Assembly: GCA_933228675.1 (NCBI GenBank)
Contig: OW121741.1
Location: forward strand, 113,904,123-113,968,122
Length of the DNA stretch: 64,000 nt
Source: Stomorhina lunata
Taxonomy: Eukaryota > Arthropoda > Insecta > Diptera > Rhiniidae
Direction: 5' to 3'
In this document: one piece after another, positions 47,369 through 60,420 of the stretch
How the letters are laid out: each line of letters opens with the position of its first letter
How positions within the stretch are numbered: the stretch's first letter is position 1
The notes under the pieces: generated by a model
Seen by the model: only the letters and a program-made list of their open reading frames with translations
Database searches by the model: none
What the model was told of the DNA's origin: nothing
Program-made: the position numbers and the translations under genes

Positions 47369-49416
47369 TTAATTTTTATTTTCAGTAAAATAATCAGTAC
47401 AATCTATTATATCAAGAACCTCTTCCAGGTGTTTGTTTTCAGAAGTTTTTGTATAACTGCTCCACCATTTCTTTCTTATCGTTGATAGAGCAGGATCAGA
47501 AGACAACAAGAGATAATTTATTAGATCCTGATTTTGCGATTTTCTTGAGCATTTTCTGGTATTAAATAGTTGGATATACTTGAAATCTGAATTCCGCGCT
47601 TCCTGGGCCTCTTCTGTCAGTTCACCAAGTGGGAGAAGATTTGATTCAATTATTTCACGACCATGTTGAAGGACTTTATGAACTGTTGGTGTAATTTCTT
47701 TCCAGTGATACAAATGTCGTATACGAGTTAACGCGTTGAGGGCATAGCGATGAAATTTTTCAGCATTTATTTGATATTTGCTATTTATTGCCGATAATAT
47801 TACGTAACATTTACGAAGAACTTCCTCATCAATTCCAGTAATCTTTGAAGTTGTTTCATAATTTTCAAAGAATCGCCTGGCCGTATTACCATCGTTTGTA
47901 CTGCCATATCCTACAAGTGGTTTGTCTATGTTTAGACCCGTCATAGTTTTGAATTCTTCCTGAATCCTTTTTTTTTTCACTGGATCTCATTTCAATCAGT
48001 TCCTTATTATTTCTCACGGATTTTAGCTGATTATCAGGTATATTCCTATATTTCAGATCATATGCTATATGTAGCATAAATTCTAAAAATCGGATACGTG
48101 CATGTAGGGGCGATATACCAAATTCCAGAACCTCTTGATTAATTGCAGTACTAGCTGATGCATCTTCTGAAGTTTGTAGAAATTCCGATTTCTTCTTTCC
48201 GCATAATGAGCATTTCCAAGTTGAATGGGTTTCCGTTATAGCGTTGCTTACTTTTCCATCTATCATTGTCAATTGAAGCTCAAAATTTACATTAATCAAA
48301 TATCCATGTATGTCTATGCAGACTGGACTCAAATTGTCTATTGAATATTTGATATCATCAACCCAATTTTTTGTGCTTGCTGCATTTTCTTTTAAATATT
48401 CAATTCTGATCGGTCTGCAAAATGCCTTTGATCCTGGAGATGTGTTAACCCACACATATTCAGTACGCTCTTTTGATGTGGATGGTTCAGAACGATTCTT
48501 TCTTAATCTTAGTGGTACTAGGGATGCCATAAAAACGCTTCTGTAGTCATTTGTGTTCTGATGAGATGTTGATTGTTTGTATTCCGGTAATCCAGATAAA
48601 CCGTCACATCCCCATTTACATATTAAAGTTAAGTCCTTGTTGTCAAGTTTCTTGGCTTCTTCTTCAGACAATGTAGTAGATATCAGCCTTGATGCCGTAT
48701 TTTCCAATAATTTTGATAAATCCACAGATGCACTTTCGTCTCCTATCACGTTTGTTGGTATTAAGTTTTTTTTGGTTTTTAATAACGCATTATATCCTGG
48801 TAAAATTGAGTGTCCTTTGTCTCGTAATGCCTTACAGAGTTTAATATATTTATTTTTACTCAATTTCAACTCGAGCATAAGAGCAAGTGCTTCTTCCTCC
48901 GAAAATTCTGATTGAGAAGAAGGAGTTGGTATACTCTTAATAATTCGCTTAAGACGTTTAGGAGAAGCCTCTGGGAGAATATCTGCTATTTGTTTAGCTT
49001 CAGCTGGTTGATTATTTCGTTTGAGCACTTCCTTAAAGGAATCTTTGATTTCAGTATCCGAATGAGTAGAAAGAACTTCGGATAATCGCATCTTTTTAGA
49101 TCTTTCTCATCATCATATCATAGTTCTCATAGTTTTTTAGAGGGGCTCCAGCACCAGAAGTTTTAAGCTCAATTGAGTCCTTCAGCCAGTCTTTAAATTT
49201 AGATTCAAATCTTTTTAAACAGTAATTAACCGACTTAATTTTAAGTTCAAATAACTTTACAAATTTTACGACTTTGTCTTCCTCACTATTGAGAATCATG
49301 GAGTTAGTTTGACTTTTAGCATATCGCATGATTATTTTAATTTTTTCTGCTCTCGAACTGCTTGGTTGTTCAAAAAGAATATCGCACAACACTTTAAATT
49401 CCAATGTTATAGCCAT
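47369..49416 (-). pseudogene. Transib (RAG1-like) DDE transposase, broken into three frames
   Basis: Three consecutive minus-strand frames: 49416-49096 (106 codons), 49091-47886 (401) and 47980-47369 (203). They are collinear parts of one protein of roughly 690 residues. Middle frame: CDG near residue 163 (first catalytic Asp), CRPI near 225, TMIDGK with Asp ~278 (second Asp), a CxxC pair at 294/297 and PLHARIRFLEFMLH near 328-341. Last frame: GYGSTNDGNTARRFF, ITGIDEE, HKVLQHG and EEAQEARN (~123-130, with the catalytic Glu). These are the conserved Transib/RAG1-core motifs. The first break is near 49091-49110. The second lies at a run of ten A (47968-47977), where translation continues one frame over. 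Either the copy is dead, or a homopolymer sequencing error or slippage site is involved. All three acidic catalytic residues are retained. Confidence 0.9.
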
Positions 49417-50097
49417 GATGTTTTAACTGTTAATAGCAGTTACATTTAAAACTTTCTTTTTTATATTAAAAAAAAACATTTTTTATATATACCTGTATCC
49501 AAAGAATAATAAAGAAATCAATGAATTAATGTATTTTTTACCTCTAAAAATAGGTGCATATATAACTCAACCAATATGTGCGTCTCGTAAAACCTACCTG
49601 TATGGAGGTGAGTAACCATATCCTTTCTGACCATTATGAAAAACCCAAGTTGTAACAATTTTTACCTATTGCATTAACTTTCACATTAAAAAACATTTTA
49701 TAACCTTAACATAATTTTGCAATTTTTTCAAATACACCAATTTTAAATACCGGAAAAATGCCTTTAAATCTTATTTTAAATAAATTGTCACACTGTTACT
49801 ATAAAAGTACTCTTCTAATTAAACTTTTGCTACAAATTATGGATATATTACCTTTACACTGTTATCAAAATCGGTGCCTTACTCGTACTTACTTATTTAG
49901 AATCTTTTACTAAAATTTTATTTTTTAGCTTGGAACAAAAGGCAAAATCGAATAAAATTTTTTTAAGTCATTCTTATAATGTTTTCTTTAAAAAAATAAA
50001 AAACTATTTATATCTTTTTGAAGAAAATATTTGTTTATTAGCGAAGGATCATTGTCATCTTAAAAATAGTGAAATATTTGAGTATGATAATTAACTT

Positions 50098-51388
50098 TAT
50101 ATGCACAAATTCATCACTTATATTTAAATAAACAGTGTAAAAATGCTACGGGGGCCAAAGTTTTCAGAGTTTTTTAAGACTCGGTATTAATGCTTTATAT
50201 ACATGTTTAGTATCATTAGATCGGGAAAGACTAGGAGATTAGCACTAAGTAAAAGTTTTTTTTAAGTGCGTTACTTTTTTTACACTTTGTATCGTAAAAC
50301 AAAAAAAAATTGTTTTTCTGCTTTTTTAAGGAAAATATTTTTAATCTTTGATATTCTGTGGAAATGACATGGATAAAGATATTACAATGAAATTTTGTAG
50401 TAATGTAGACCAATAAGATGTAAAAGCAATAGACTAAAAAAAATTCCCAATTTTAACTTAAAAATTCCCCAATTCCCAACTGGGGAAAAAGGTGTTTCAA
50501 AAAATGAGTTTTTTTACAAATATGGCAACACTGTCTCTATTTGCAGCGCGTTTCAGAAAAAACTTTTCTAATCAATAACAGATATATTGGAAAATATGAA
50601 CATTATAATTTTTTTCAAATCGGTGCTTTGCCTTTTGAGAAATTTTTGTTTAAACTAATTTTTTTTTTTACAAATTGCCATTTTTTGGAGAGGACATGTG
50701 CGAGGACCAAAAGTCCAATTAGCAAGAAATTTGTTTTATACGCATTCTCATTATGTTTTCTTTTAAAAACTTTAAAAATCTTTTTATGTTTCTTAAGAAA
50801 ATATTTTTTTATTAGTGAAAAAATATAGCTATCTTTTGGGGAAAAACTAAAAAAAAAGCGAAATTTTTTGTAAGTTTCAACTTTGAATATTTTTAACTTT
50901 TAAACAAAAGAAGATTTCTATAACTAACTTGCACAAAAATTATTCAGAATTTTATTACAAATTTAAAGAATATTCTTAAAAAATTTTTGGTCCTCAGATG
51001 CGTCCACCAGATCAAAAAAAGCTTAAAAAAAGAGGTAAAAAATCAACCTAAAAATTCCTTTTTACCCAAATATCTCGAAATCCAAAGGAGATAACCTACA
51101 CATTTAAGCATATTTTTTGTAGATCTTCTCAAGGACAACTTAAGTTTAAAATTTCTTTTCAATCCATACATAAATGGATTTTTGGCGAATTTTTAAAAAA
51201 ATCGAACACCCGAGGTGACCAACTTTGAAGGTCCATCAATCACTCTCCCGACCCCTCATGGACCAGTGCTTTTAAAAACCAACTCAAATACTCCTTGACT
51301 ACCACCATGTCAAATTTCATTCAAATATCTCCAGTCGTTCAAAAGTTACAGAATTATTTCCAAAAAAAAGCGTCCGTAAACCACTGTG
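50098..51388 (-). repeat. right terminal inverted repeat of the Transib element
   Basis: Reverse complement of 45848-47137 with only a few substitutions. Ends CACTGTG at 51382-51388, followed by the GGTCG duplication. Confidence 0.92.
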
Positions 51389-51393
51389 GGTCG

Positions 51394-51555
51394 TCCTCAT
51401 GTAGCTGATACTCATAAGCCATAGAGATCGTAAGATTTAAGCAACACTTTTTGTAATTTTTGTAAATATCACGATCATTAATGAAACTCGTGCAAATGAA
51501 TACCAAAAGCATTCAGTTGAGATTTGGATGTTAACAATGTCGGTTGGCGCCGATT
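51394..51555. other. short spacer
   Basis: Unique sequence continuing the pre-insertion locus. Joined at GGTCG to the text left of 45843 it gives an uninterrupted empty site. Confidence 0.5.
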
Positions 51556-54112
51556 TGTTAAAGAATTTTTTTTATCAAAAATTTATTAAAGAAATTTTTT
51601 TATAAAAAACAAAATGTTCTTAAAAAAAATATTTTCCTACAAAAAAATTTTAGAAAACAACATTTTTTATGCAAACAATTTTTGATCAAAATATTTTTTT
51701 AGAAAAATTTTCGACAAAAAAAACTTTTCTATAGAACAATTTTCGATAAAAATATTTTTCTATAGAAAAACTTTCGATAAATTATTTTTCCATAGAAAAG
51801 GTTTCGATAAATTATTTTTTTATAAAAACATTTGCTATAAAAAACATTTTCTATAAAAAAAATGATTGATAAAAAAATTTCCAAAAAAATGTTAATAAAA
51901 AACTTTTCTATAAAAAACATCTCCATAGAAAAATTTTTGATAAAAAAATTTTCTATAGAAAAATTTTTGATAACAAAATTTTCTATGGAGAAATTTTTGA
52001 GAAAAAAATATCCATAGAAAAATTTTTGATAAAAAAAGTTCAATAGAATAATATTTGATAAAAAGTTTTTTATAGACAAATTTTTGATTAAAAAAAAAAT
52101 TTTCTATGGAAAATTTGTGATTAAAAAATTTTCTATAGAAAAATTTTGATAATAAATTTCCTATAAAAAGATCTTGTTTAGAAAAATTTACGATAAAGAA
52201 ATTTTCTTTAGAAAATTTTTGATAAAAAAATTTTCTACAGGTCAAAATAGACCTGATAACAAAACTTTCTATAGAGAAATTTCTGAGAAAAAAAATGTCC
52301 ATAGAAAAATTTTTGATAAAAAAATTTTCTATAGAACAATATTTGATAAAAAGTTTTTTATAGACAAATTTTTGATAAAAAAAATTTCTATGGAAAAGTT
52401 TTTGATTAAAAAATTTTCTATAGAAAAATTTTGATAATCAATTTCCTATAAAAAAATTTTGTTTAGAAAAATTTACGATAAAGAAATTTTCTTTAGAAAA
52501 TTTTTGATAAAAAAATTTTCTATAGAAAAATTTTCGATAAAAAAATTTTTTGTTGTATAGCAAAATTTTCGATATAAAAATTCTTGTATAAAAAAATTGT
52601 TCACAAAAATATATTTCTGTAGAAAAATTTTCGATAAATTAATTATTTTTCTTTAGAAAAAATAAATTATTTTTCTTCAGAAAAAATTTCGGTATATTAT
52701 TTTTCTATACAAAATTTTTCGATAAATTTATTTCTATAGAAAAATTTTTGACAAAAAAATGTCTGATAAAAATGTTTTCTATAGAAAAATTCTTGATAAA
52801 AAAATTTGATATAAAAATTTTCTGTAAAAAACTTTGATAAAAAATTTTTTATCGAAAAATATTTAATAAAAAAACATTTCTATTGAAAAATTTTCGATAC
52901 AAATATCTTTCTGTAGAAAAGCTTTTGATACAAATATTTTCTATAGAACAATTTTTGATGAAAATATTTTCAATAGAACAATTTTTGATAAAAAATTTTC
53001 TATAGAAAAATTTTTGATAAAAAAAAATTCTTTAAAAAATGTAGATAAAAAAAATTTTTAAAATTTCTCTAAAAAAATTTTTGATAAAAAAAAATTATAT
53101 ATGGAAATTTTTGATAAGCAAATTTTCTGTACAAAAATTTTCGATAAAAAAATTTGCTATAGAGAAATTTTGATAATACATTTTCATATAAAAAAATTTT
53201 CTATAGAAAATTTTTGATAAAAAAATTTTCGATAAATTATTTTTCTATAAATTATTTTTCTATACAAAATTTTTCGATAAATTATTTTTCTGTAGAAAAA
53301 TTTTTGACAAAAAAATGTTTGATAAAAAAGTTTTCTATAGAAAATTTTTGATAAAAAAATTTGATTTAAAAATTTTCTGTAAAAAATTTGATATAAAAAT
53401 TATTTATCAAACATTTGTTATAGAAAAATTTTTGATAAAAAAAAAGCATTTCTATTGAAAAATTTTCGATAAAAATATTTTTCTGTAGAAAATTTTTTGA
53501 TACAAATATTTTCTATTGAACAATTTTTGGTGAAAATATTTTCTATAGAACAATTTTTGATAAACAAATTTTCTATAGAAAAATTTTTGATAAAAAAAAA
53601 ACTTTCTATTAAAAATTTTTGACAAAATATTTTTTATAGAAAAATTTGTGATAAAAAAATTTTCTATAGACAAATTTTAAATAAAAAAATTTTCTATAAA
53701 AAGATTTTTGATAATTTTTTTTTTTTTAATTTTACATAGAAAAATTTTTGATACAAAATTTTTATAGAAAAATTTTTGATAAAAAAAAAAGGAAAATTTT
53801 TCCCTAAAAAAATTTTTGACAAAAAAAATTCTGTAGAAAAAATTTTTATTAGCAAATTTTGTATACAAAAATTGTTGATAAAAAAATTTTCTATAAAAAA
53901 TTTTTAATTAAAAAAAATTTTTAATAAAATAATTTCCATTAGAAAAATTTTGATAATAAATTTCATATAAAAAAATTTTCTATACAAAAATTTATGATAA
54001 AAAAATGTTCTATATAAAAAGTTTCGATGAAAAAATTGTCTATAGAAAAATCACTGATAAAAAAATTTTTGATAAAAAAACTTTCTATCGAAAAATTTTT
54101 GATAAATATATT
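51556..54112 (+). repeat. ~30 bp tandem array E, strongly diverged
   Basis: Units of the pattern TTTTCTATAGAAAAATTTTT then GATAAAAAAA with many substitutions and length changes (28-33 bp). Blocks are duplicated within it: the stretch around 51940-52240 resembles 52250-52530, and 52680-52930 resembles 53240-53480. In-frame stretches give pseudo-peptides rich in Phe, Tyr and Lys and are not genes. Confidence 0.9.
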
Positions 54113-55830
54113 AAAAAGTGGAGAAATATTTTTCTTTTGTCTATCAAAACAACACATTGTCAAAATATAAATTTAAGTTAATAGTACCAAAAACCTATCA
54201 GAAGCTTTGATTTTTAAATTTTCTTTAAGAAAACATAACTAATATATCAGGCGTTTTGATTTTTAAATTTTATTAAAGACAACATAACTAATATAACAGG
54301 TCAAATTAGACATTTTGGATGTACTTCATTTATAGACTGTCGTACAGAGAAAAAAGCTACAACTTTGCAAAAAAATGTATAAAAAATTACACATAAGTTC
54401 GACTACTGTTTGACATTTTTTTTTTTCCTGATTTAGGTATTTAAAACAGAGGGAGAATCAATCTTTAAATTTTCTGTAATTTTTTTAAAGTTCATAATGA
54501 AAAATTTTTTTATGATTAAATCTTTAACTGTCGGACATATCAAAACAAGTGTGGGACTTTTCAAAACTACCATACTGCAAATCAATGTTAAAAGCTCAAC
54601 ATCTTTATATTATAGAGTTTTTAATAAAATATATAAATAAAAGAATAAATTTTTGATTAACCCAGTAGATTTATTAAAGGTATAGCTAACAATTAAGTTC
54701 AAAAATAGTATGAAATAAAACATGAAGAAAACCTATTAAACCACAAGAAATCAATTGAAACGTATTACATTTTTTTGAGAATTCTTAGCATGATTCTCAT
54801 CTTAATAGAAAAATATTAAGTTAATGTTAATAATTAATTGAAAAATAAACTCATTAAGAAAAAGTTGAATTTTTTAAGAATATTAAGCAATTTACTTTTA
54901 TCATTTAATCTACTTTATATATAAAAAATATAATATTATTATAAAAATGTGTGTATGAGGCCTATAGCTTTAAGCTTTCAGCACTCGCTCCTTTAGTTTA
55001 AATATTATCATTTAACAAATTAAGTTTTTTGCGAATTCATATATAAATTTTATAAGTTCACGAATGTCGTACTTAACATATTTTCTCATTAATTCTGGTT
55101 GGTTAGGTTCAATTGTGTCCTGAGCCAACCATAATGTTTGACGAGATAACTATATTTTAATGGATTTTTTCTTTTAACAAAAATATATTATTCATATGAA
55201 TTAATTCTTTATTAATTCGCATTAATTGAAAACAGAGTATATTTTTGTTTATCTCCAAACAAATTGTTAAGTTTAAAGAATATTCAACTCATTAAAAACT
55301 TGAATATGCACATGAAGTATTACTTCAATTTTAACTTCAATAATAAAACACACAGATGTTTTTATATTAAATTATTGGGTATACTAATTAGTAATTTTCA
55401 CTAGCCACTAATTGTTCCCATCTTTCTGGTAGTACCAAGACAGATAGACAAACAGACAGGCAGGACGACAGGCTGACAGACAGGCAAATAGACACACATA
55501 TATGCCATATATTCTCGAAATCGATATTATCAACTTATACACCCAATATTTATAAGTCACAAAAACTAGGAAGATATAGTACTTCAGCAAAAAAAATTTT
55601 GTATATCAGCATTTTCATTACATCCTACTGGAGCATACGCAAAAAGGGTACATTCGGTTTGTGCTAATATTTGTAACGCATGAAATATTTATGTAAGGCC
55701 TACCTTTTGGTATAAGGTATAATTGATGTCAGCAAATTTTGTTCGAATTGGCCCATATTTGACCATACCTCTCATACAACACATTTTCTCAAAAGTGTTT
55801 TAAAAGCCAAGACAATCACAAAAATTATTT
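54113..55830. other. AT-rich spacer with a fragment of dispersed repeat R1-like DNA
   Basis: Mostly unique AT-rich sequence. GTTTTGATTTTTAAATTTT with CATAACTAATAT is repeated at about 54205-54245 and 54250-54295. A degenerate GACA/CAGA tract at about 55437-55495, next to GGGTATACTAATTAG, recalls the end of family R1. Confidence 0.5.
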
Positions 55831-57925
55831 ATTATAGGAAACTTTTTAAAAATGTCGTATTTTATAAAGGATTTCTTACAAAATGTCTTATTCTTATAGG
55901 AAATTTTTTTAAAAATATCTAATTTCATATAGGAAATTTTTTAAATTTTCTTATTTTTATAGGAAATTTTTAAAAAAAATTTCTTATTTTTATGGAAAAT
56001 TTTTCAAAAATTTTTTAGTTTTATAAGAATTTTTAAAAAAATTTCTTATCTTTGTAGGAAATTTTTAAAAAACTTTATATTTTTATAGAAAATTTTTCAA
56101 GAATTTCTTATTTTTACATAACATTTTTTTAAAATTTTTTTATTTTTAAAGGAAAGTTTTCCAAAAATTATTATATTATAGGAAATTTTAATATTTTCTG
56201 TGTTTTTGTGAATTTTTTCACAAATTTATGAAATTTTAAAAAGTTTTTTATTTTTATTGGAAATTTTTTTAAATATTTTTATTTTTTTCGGAAATTTTTT
56301 TAAAAATTTCTTATTTTTATAGGAAAATTTTCAAAAAATTTTTATTTCTAAAAAATTACTTTTTCTTTACAGGAACAAAATTTTTTGAAAAATTTCTGAT
56401 TTTATAAGAAATTTTTCAAAAATTTCTTATTTTTATAGAAAATTTTTCTTATTTTTATTTGAAAGTTTTTTTTTTTTTATTTCTTATTATAGGAAATTTT
56501 TCGAAAATTTCTTATTTTAATAGGAAATTTTTTATTTTTGTAGGAAATTTTTCAAAAATTTCTTATTTTTATAGGAAATTTTTCAAAAATTTCTTATTTT
56601 TATAGTAAATTTTTCAAAAATTTCTTCTTTTTTTTAGTAAATTTTTCAATAATTTCTTATTTTTATAGGAAATTTTTCAAAAATTTCTTATTTTTATAAG
56701 AAATTTTTCAAAAATTTATTATTTTTATAGGAAATTTTTTAAAATTTTCTTATTTTTATACAAAATTTTTCAAAAATTTCTTATATTTATAGGAAATTTT
56801 TCAAAAATTTCTTATTTTTATAGGAAATTTTTCAAAAATTTCTTATTTTTATTGGAAATTTTTCAAAAATTTCTTATTTTTATAGGAAATTTTTCAAAAA
56901 TTTCTTATTTTTATAGGAAATTTTTTAAAAATTTCTTATTTTTATAGGAAATATTTTAAAAATTTCTTATTTTTATAGGACATTTTTTAAAAATTTCTTA
57001 TTTTTATAGGAAATTTCTCTAAAGTTTCTTATTTTTATAGAAAATTTTTTAAAAATTTGTAATATTTTTTGTAAATTTTTCAAAAATTTCTTATTTTTAT
57101 AGTAAATTTTTCAAAAATTTCTTATTTTTATAGTAAATTTTTCAGAAATTTCTTATATTTTTAATAAATTTTTCAAAAATTTCTTATTTTTTTAGTAAAT
57201 TTTTCAAAAATTTCTTATTTTTATAGAAATTTTTCAAAAATTTTTAAAAAATTTCTTATTTTTATAGGAAATTTTTCAAAAATTTCTTATTTTTTAAAAT
57301 TTTCTTATTGTTATAGGAAAGTTTTCAAAAAATTCTTATTTTTATAGGAAATTTTTCAAAAATTTCTTATTTTTATAGCAAATTTTTCAAAAATTTCTTA
57401 TTTTTATAGGAAATTTTTCAAAAATTTCTTATTTTTATAGCAAATTTTTCAAAAATTTCTTATTTTTAGAGGAAATTTTTAAAAAAATTTCTTATTTTTA
57501 TAAGAATTTTTTCAAAAATTTCTTTTTTTTATAGGAAAATTTTCAAAAATATCTTATTTTTATAAGAAATTTTTAAAAAATTTCTTATTTTTATAGGGAA
57601 TTTTTCAAAAATTTATCTTTTTTATGGAAAATCTTTCAAAAAATTTCTTATTTTTATAGGAAATTTTTCAAAAATTTCTAATTTTTATAGGAAATTTTTC
57701 AAAAGTTTCTTATTTTTATAGAAAATTTTTCAAAAATTTGTTATATTTATAATAAATTTTTAAAATTTTTTTATTTCTATAGAAAATTTTTCAAAATTTT
57801 TTTATTTTTATAGAAAATTTTTTTAAATTTTCTTTTTTTATTGGAAATTTTTTCAAAATTTCTTATTTTTATAGGGAATTTTTCAAAAATTCTAATTTTA
57901 ATAACAAATTTTTCAAAAATATGCC
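55831..57925 (-). repeat. 31 bp tandem array F
   Basis: About 65 units of TTCTTATTTTTATAGGAAAT plus TTTTCAAAAAT, most uniform at about 56500-56960 and 57340-57480. Its reverse complement closely resembles array A1 with two extra bases. Confidence 0.95.
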
Positions 57926-59465
57926 CTTAGGTATATTTTCAAAAATTCAGAAAAACCTTGAACCATATATTCTCTAGTATATTATTCTCTTGTCTTTTGT
58001 TTATTGAATAAACAATTTGAATTGAATCGGTTTTGCATATACATATAATACCAAATTTAAAACTACGTATAAGGCTGAGAATATTTGAATTTCATATTGA
58101 AAAGCCTTTCTAAAGCTCTAAAAGTACTTAGCATTTTTGTTTGTATTTATTTTCAAAATATCTCTATTTATTCGCAGAGAAACGTTACTATGTTTTACTT
58201 CCATTTCGAGTTACTACTGGTCAACCTACACATTTTTATTGATACTTTGATGTGTATTAAAAATTGAAGATTTCCAATATAGTCATGAATATCTAAAAAG
58301 ACTAGCGCTTTTGGCTTAACAATTTTATCGGAAGTTTTATTTGCATTCCTTTTCTTTTTTTTTTTGCATAGAGTAATACCAATATGGAAATAATAACGGA
58401 ATATGAAAAATAAAATGTAACAAATATAGAAGTGATTTTAAAAATTTCATAAAATAAATTCTAATACAAATCTTTCAAGCCTCTTATAGTTTTATTAACT
58501 GTATTTGAAGTTTTAATGAAAATAAACATTTACAAAAACAGTAGCCACAATTTCATTCTTGGAAAATCTTTCTATTAATTTCCGCAAAATTCCAAACAGT
58601 AGTGACCCTTTAAACATACTTTGGATTTTTATCACCTGCACGATGACATATCTTTAAATACCAACTATGTTTGTAAATTTGCACTACAATAAAACTTGAT
58701 GCAAAATCTTAGACTTTGCCTTTAATTTCCTTTGCATTGTTGGAGTTGATTACAAAGTGAAACTTTGAATTATTCTGGCTTATTCATACTTCGTTTGTCT
58801 TATTGTTTAGAGTTAATTAAAATCCATCAAAGTTACTGATAACAACGCCATGCCATTCATTTGTGTTAAGATATGTCAGGGTTTATATGTGGAATGCTTA
58901 AAGAATGTCTTATGTGAATCATACACTCAAAATAATTTGAAGGCAAATTTATGGGAATTTTAGTCTCAAACTTCATTAGAAATATTTGAATTTAATTTAA
59001 TGAAACTAGTGTGGATTATTAACGTAATTAGTTCATCCCGGCTTTGAGCCCCAGTTTCAATTTCTTCAGTTACTATTTCCAAGTATTAATTCTGCAACAT
59101 CCTCCATCTGCGATAAACATTACAGCATTATTACCGTCGTTGTAAAAGGAATGAATAGGTTGTAGGAAAAATCTGAATTAATGAGTCTGCATAACAATAG
59201 AATGAGATAACTTCATTGTTCTAAGAATAGGCATGTCTTGCAATAACAGAGTAGAATAATAATAAAGCTTGTATCTCTTTTCAGATCTGTACTATCTAGA
59301 AAAAGACTCTGCAATAAAAATAAAATACATTGATTTGGTCGTTTTGAAAAGTCTAATAAAAAAGGGAGTATACCGCTTTTACTCCAATTTGGAAACAACT
59401 AATGGAGAAGATTATAAATTCTCTAAAGCAGAGTTGCCGTTTTTAATACTAAAATTGTTTTTTTT
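57926..59465. other. AT-rich intergenic spacer
   Basis: Unique AT-rich sequence apart from the putative SINE fragment at 59035-59140. An isolated open stretch from about 59284 to 59470 behind a CTCTTTTCAG acceptor-like site is discussed under findings. Confidence 0.5.
59035..59140 (+). mobile_element. diverged fragment of the putative second SINE family
   Basis: GGCTTTGAGCCCCAG resembles the box B region of 44090-44100, and ACATCCTCCATCTGCGATAA then CATTACAGCAT parallels ATCCTCCATCGGCGGTAAGC in the first copy. Short and diverged. Confidence 0.4.
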
Positions 59466-60420
59466 TATGTAACAATATTTTTACCAAAAATTTTTCTATA
59501 GAAAAGTTTTTTACCAAAAATTCTTCTATAGAAAATTTTTTCTCAAAAATTTTTATATACAAAAATTTTTGGTGAAAAAAAATTTTTTTTAGAAAATTTT
59601 TGTATCAGCTATTTTTTATAGAAAATCTTTACATCAAAAATTTTTTTATAGAAAATTTCTGTAACAAAATAATTTTTCTTTAGAAATTTTTTTTATCAAA
59701 CATTTTTCCATAGAAATTTGTTTTGGTGGAAATTTTTCTATAAAAAAACATTCTTATCGAAAATTTTTCTATGAGAAAAAATTTTTACATAGAAAATTTT
59801 TTTTACCAAAAATTTTTCTATAGAAAATTTTTTTACAAAAAATTTTTTATAGAAATTTTTTTACCAAAAATGTTTCTATAGGAAATTTGTTTACCAAAAA
59901 TTTTTCTATAGAAAATTTGTTTACCAAAAATTTTTCCATAGAAAATTTGTTTACCAAAAATGTTTCCATAGAAAATTTGTTTACCAAAACTTTTTCAATA
60001 AAAAATTTTTTACCAAAAATTTTTCTTTTAAAAATTTGTTTACCAAAAATTTTTCTATAGAAAATTTGTTTACCAAAAATTTTTCTATAGAAAATTTGTT
60101 TACCAAAAATTTTTCTATAGAAAATTTGTTTACCAAAAATTTTTCTATAGAAAATTTGTTTACCAAAAATTTTTCTATAAAAAATTTGTTTACCAGAAAT
60201 TTTTTACCAAAAATTTTTTTATAGAAAAGTTTTTTACCAAAAATTTTTCTATAAAAATTTGTTTACCAAAAATTTTTTTATAGAAATTTTATACCAAAAA
60301 ATGTTCTATAAAAAATTTGTTTACCAAAAATTTTTCTATAGAAAATTTGTTTGCCAAAAATTTTTCTATAGAAAATTTTTTACCAAAAATTTTTCTATAC
60401 AAATATTTTTTACAAAAAAA
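59466..60420 (+). repeat. 30 bp tandem array G, left part
   Basis: Units of GAAAATTTGTTTACCAAAAA plus TTTTTCTATA, with five or six exact units at about 60030-60180. Because the unit is 30 bp, open frames of exact 10-residue repeats appear on both strands there; they are by-products of the repeat. Confidence 0.93.

Larger units (their letters stand above)
45848..51388 (-). mobile_element. full-length Transib transposon with ~1.3 kb terminal inverted repeats
   Basis: The element is 5541 bp. Both termini read inward CACAGTGGTTTACGGACGC (left from 45848; right is the reverse complement ending at 51388). A perfect 5 bp target duplication GGTCG lies at 45843-45847 and 51389-51393. CACAGTG-type ends, a GC-rich 5 bp duplication and a RAG1-like DDE transposase together define Transib. 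The inverted repeats run to about 47137 and from about 50098 with very few differences (for example Tyr versus His codon at matching positions), then become ragged for another ~100 bp. The transposase lies between them on the minus strand. Confidence 0.95.

Noticed and set aside
48310..48915. Plus-strand frames of 78 and 112 codons
   Set aside because: Antisense shadows of the transposase coding sequence.
51729..54163. Several 60-136 codon frames rich in Phe, Tyr, Lys and Ile
   Set aside because: They lie inside array E and reflect translation of A/T runs; no start context or conserved motif.
60036..60224. Open frame of perfect 10-residue repeats (FTKNFSIENL type)
   Set aside because: It is produced by the 30 bp period of array G, is also open on the opposite strand, and has no signal, splice or transcript evidence.
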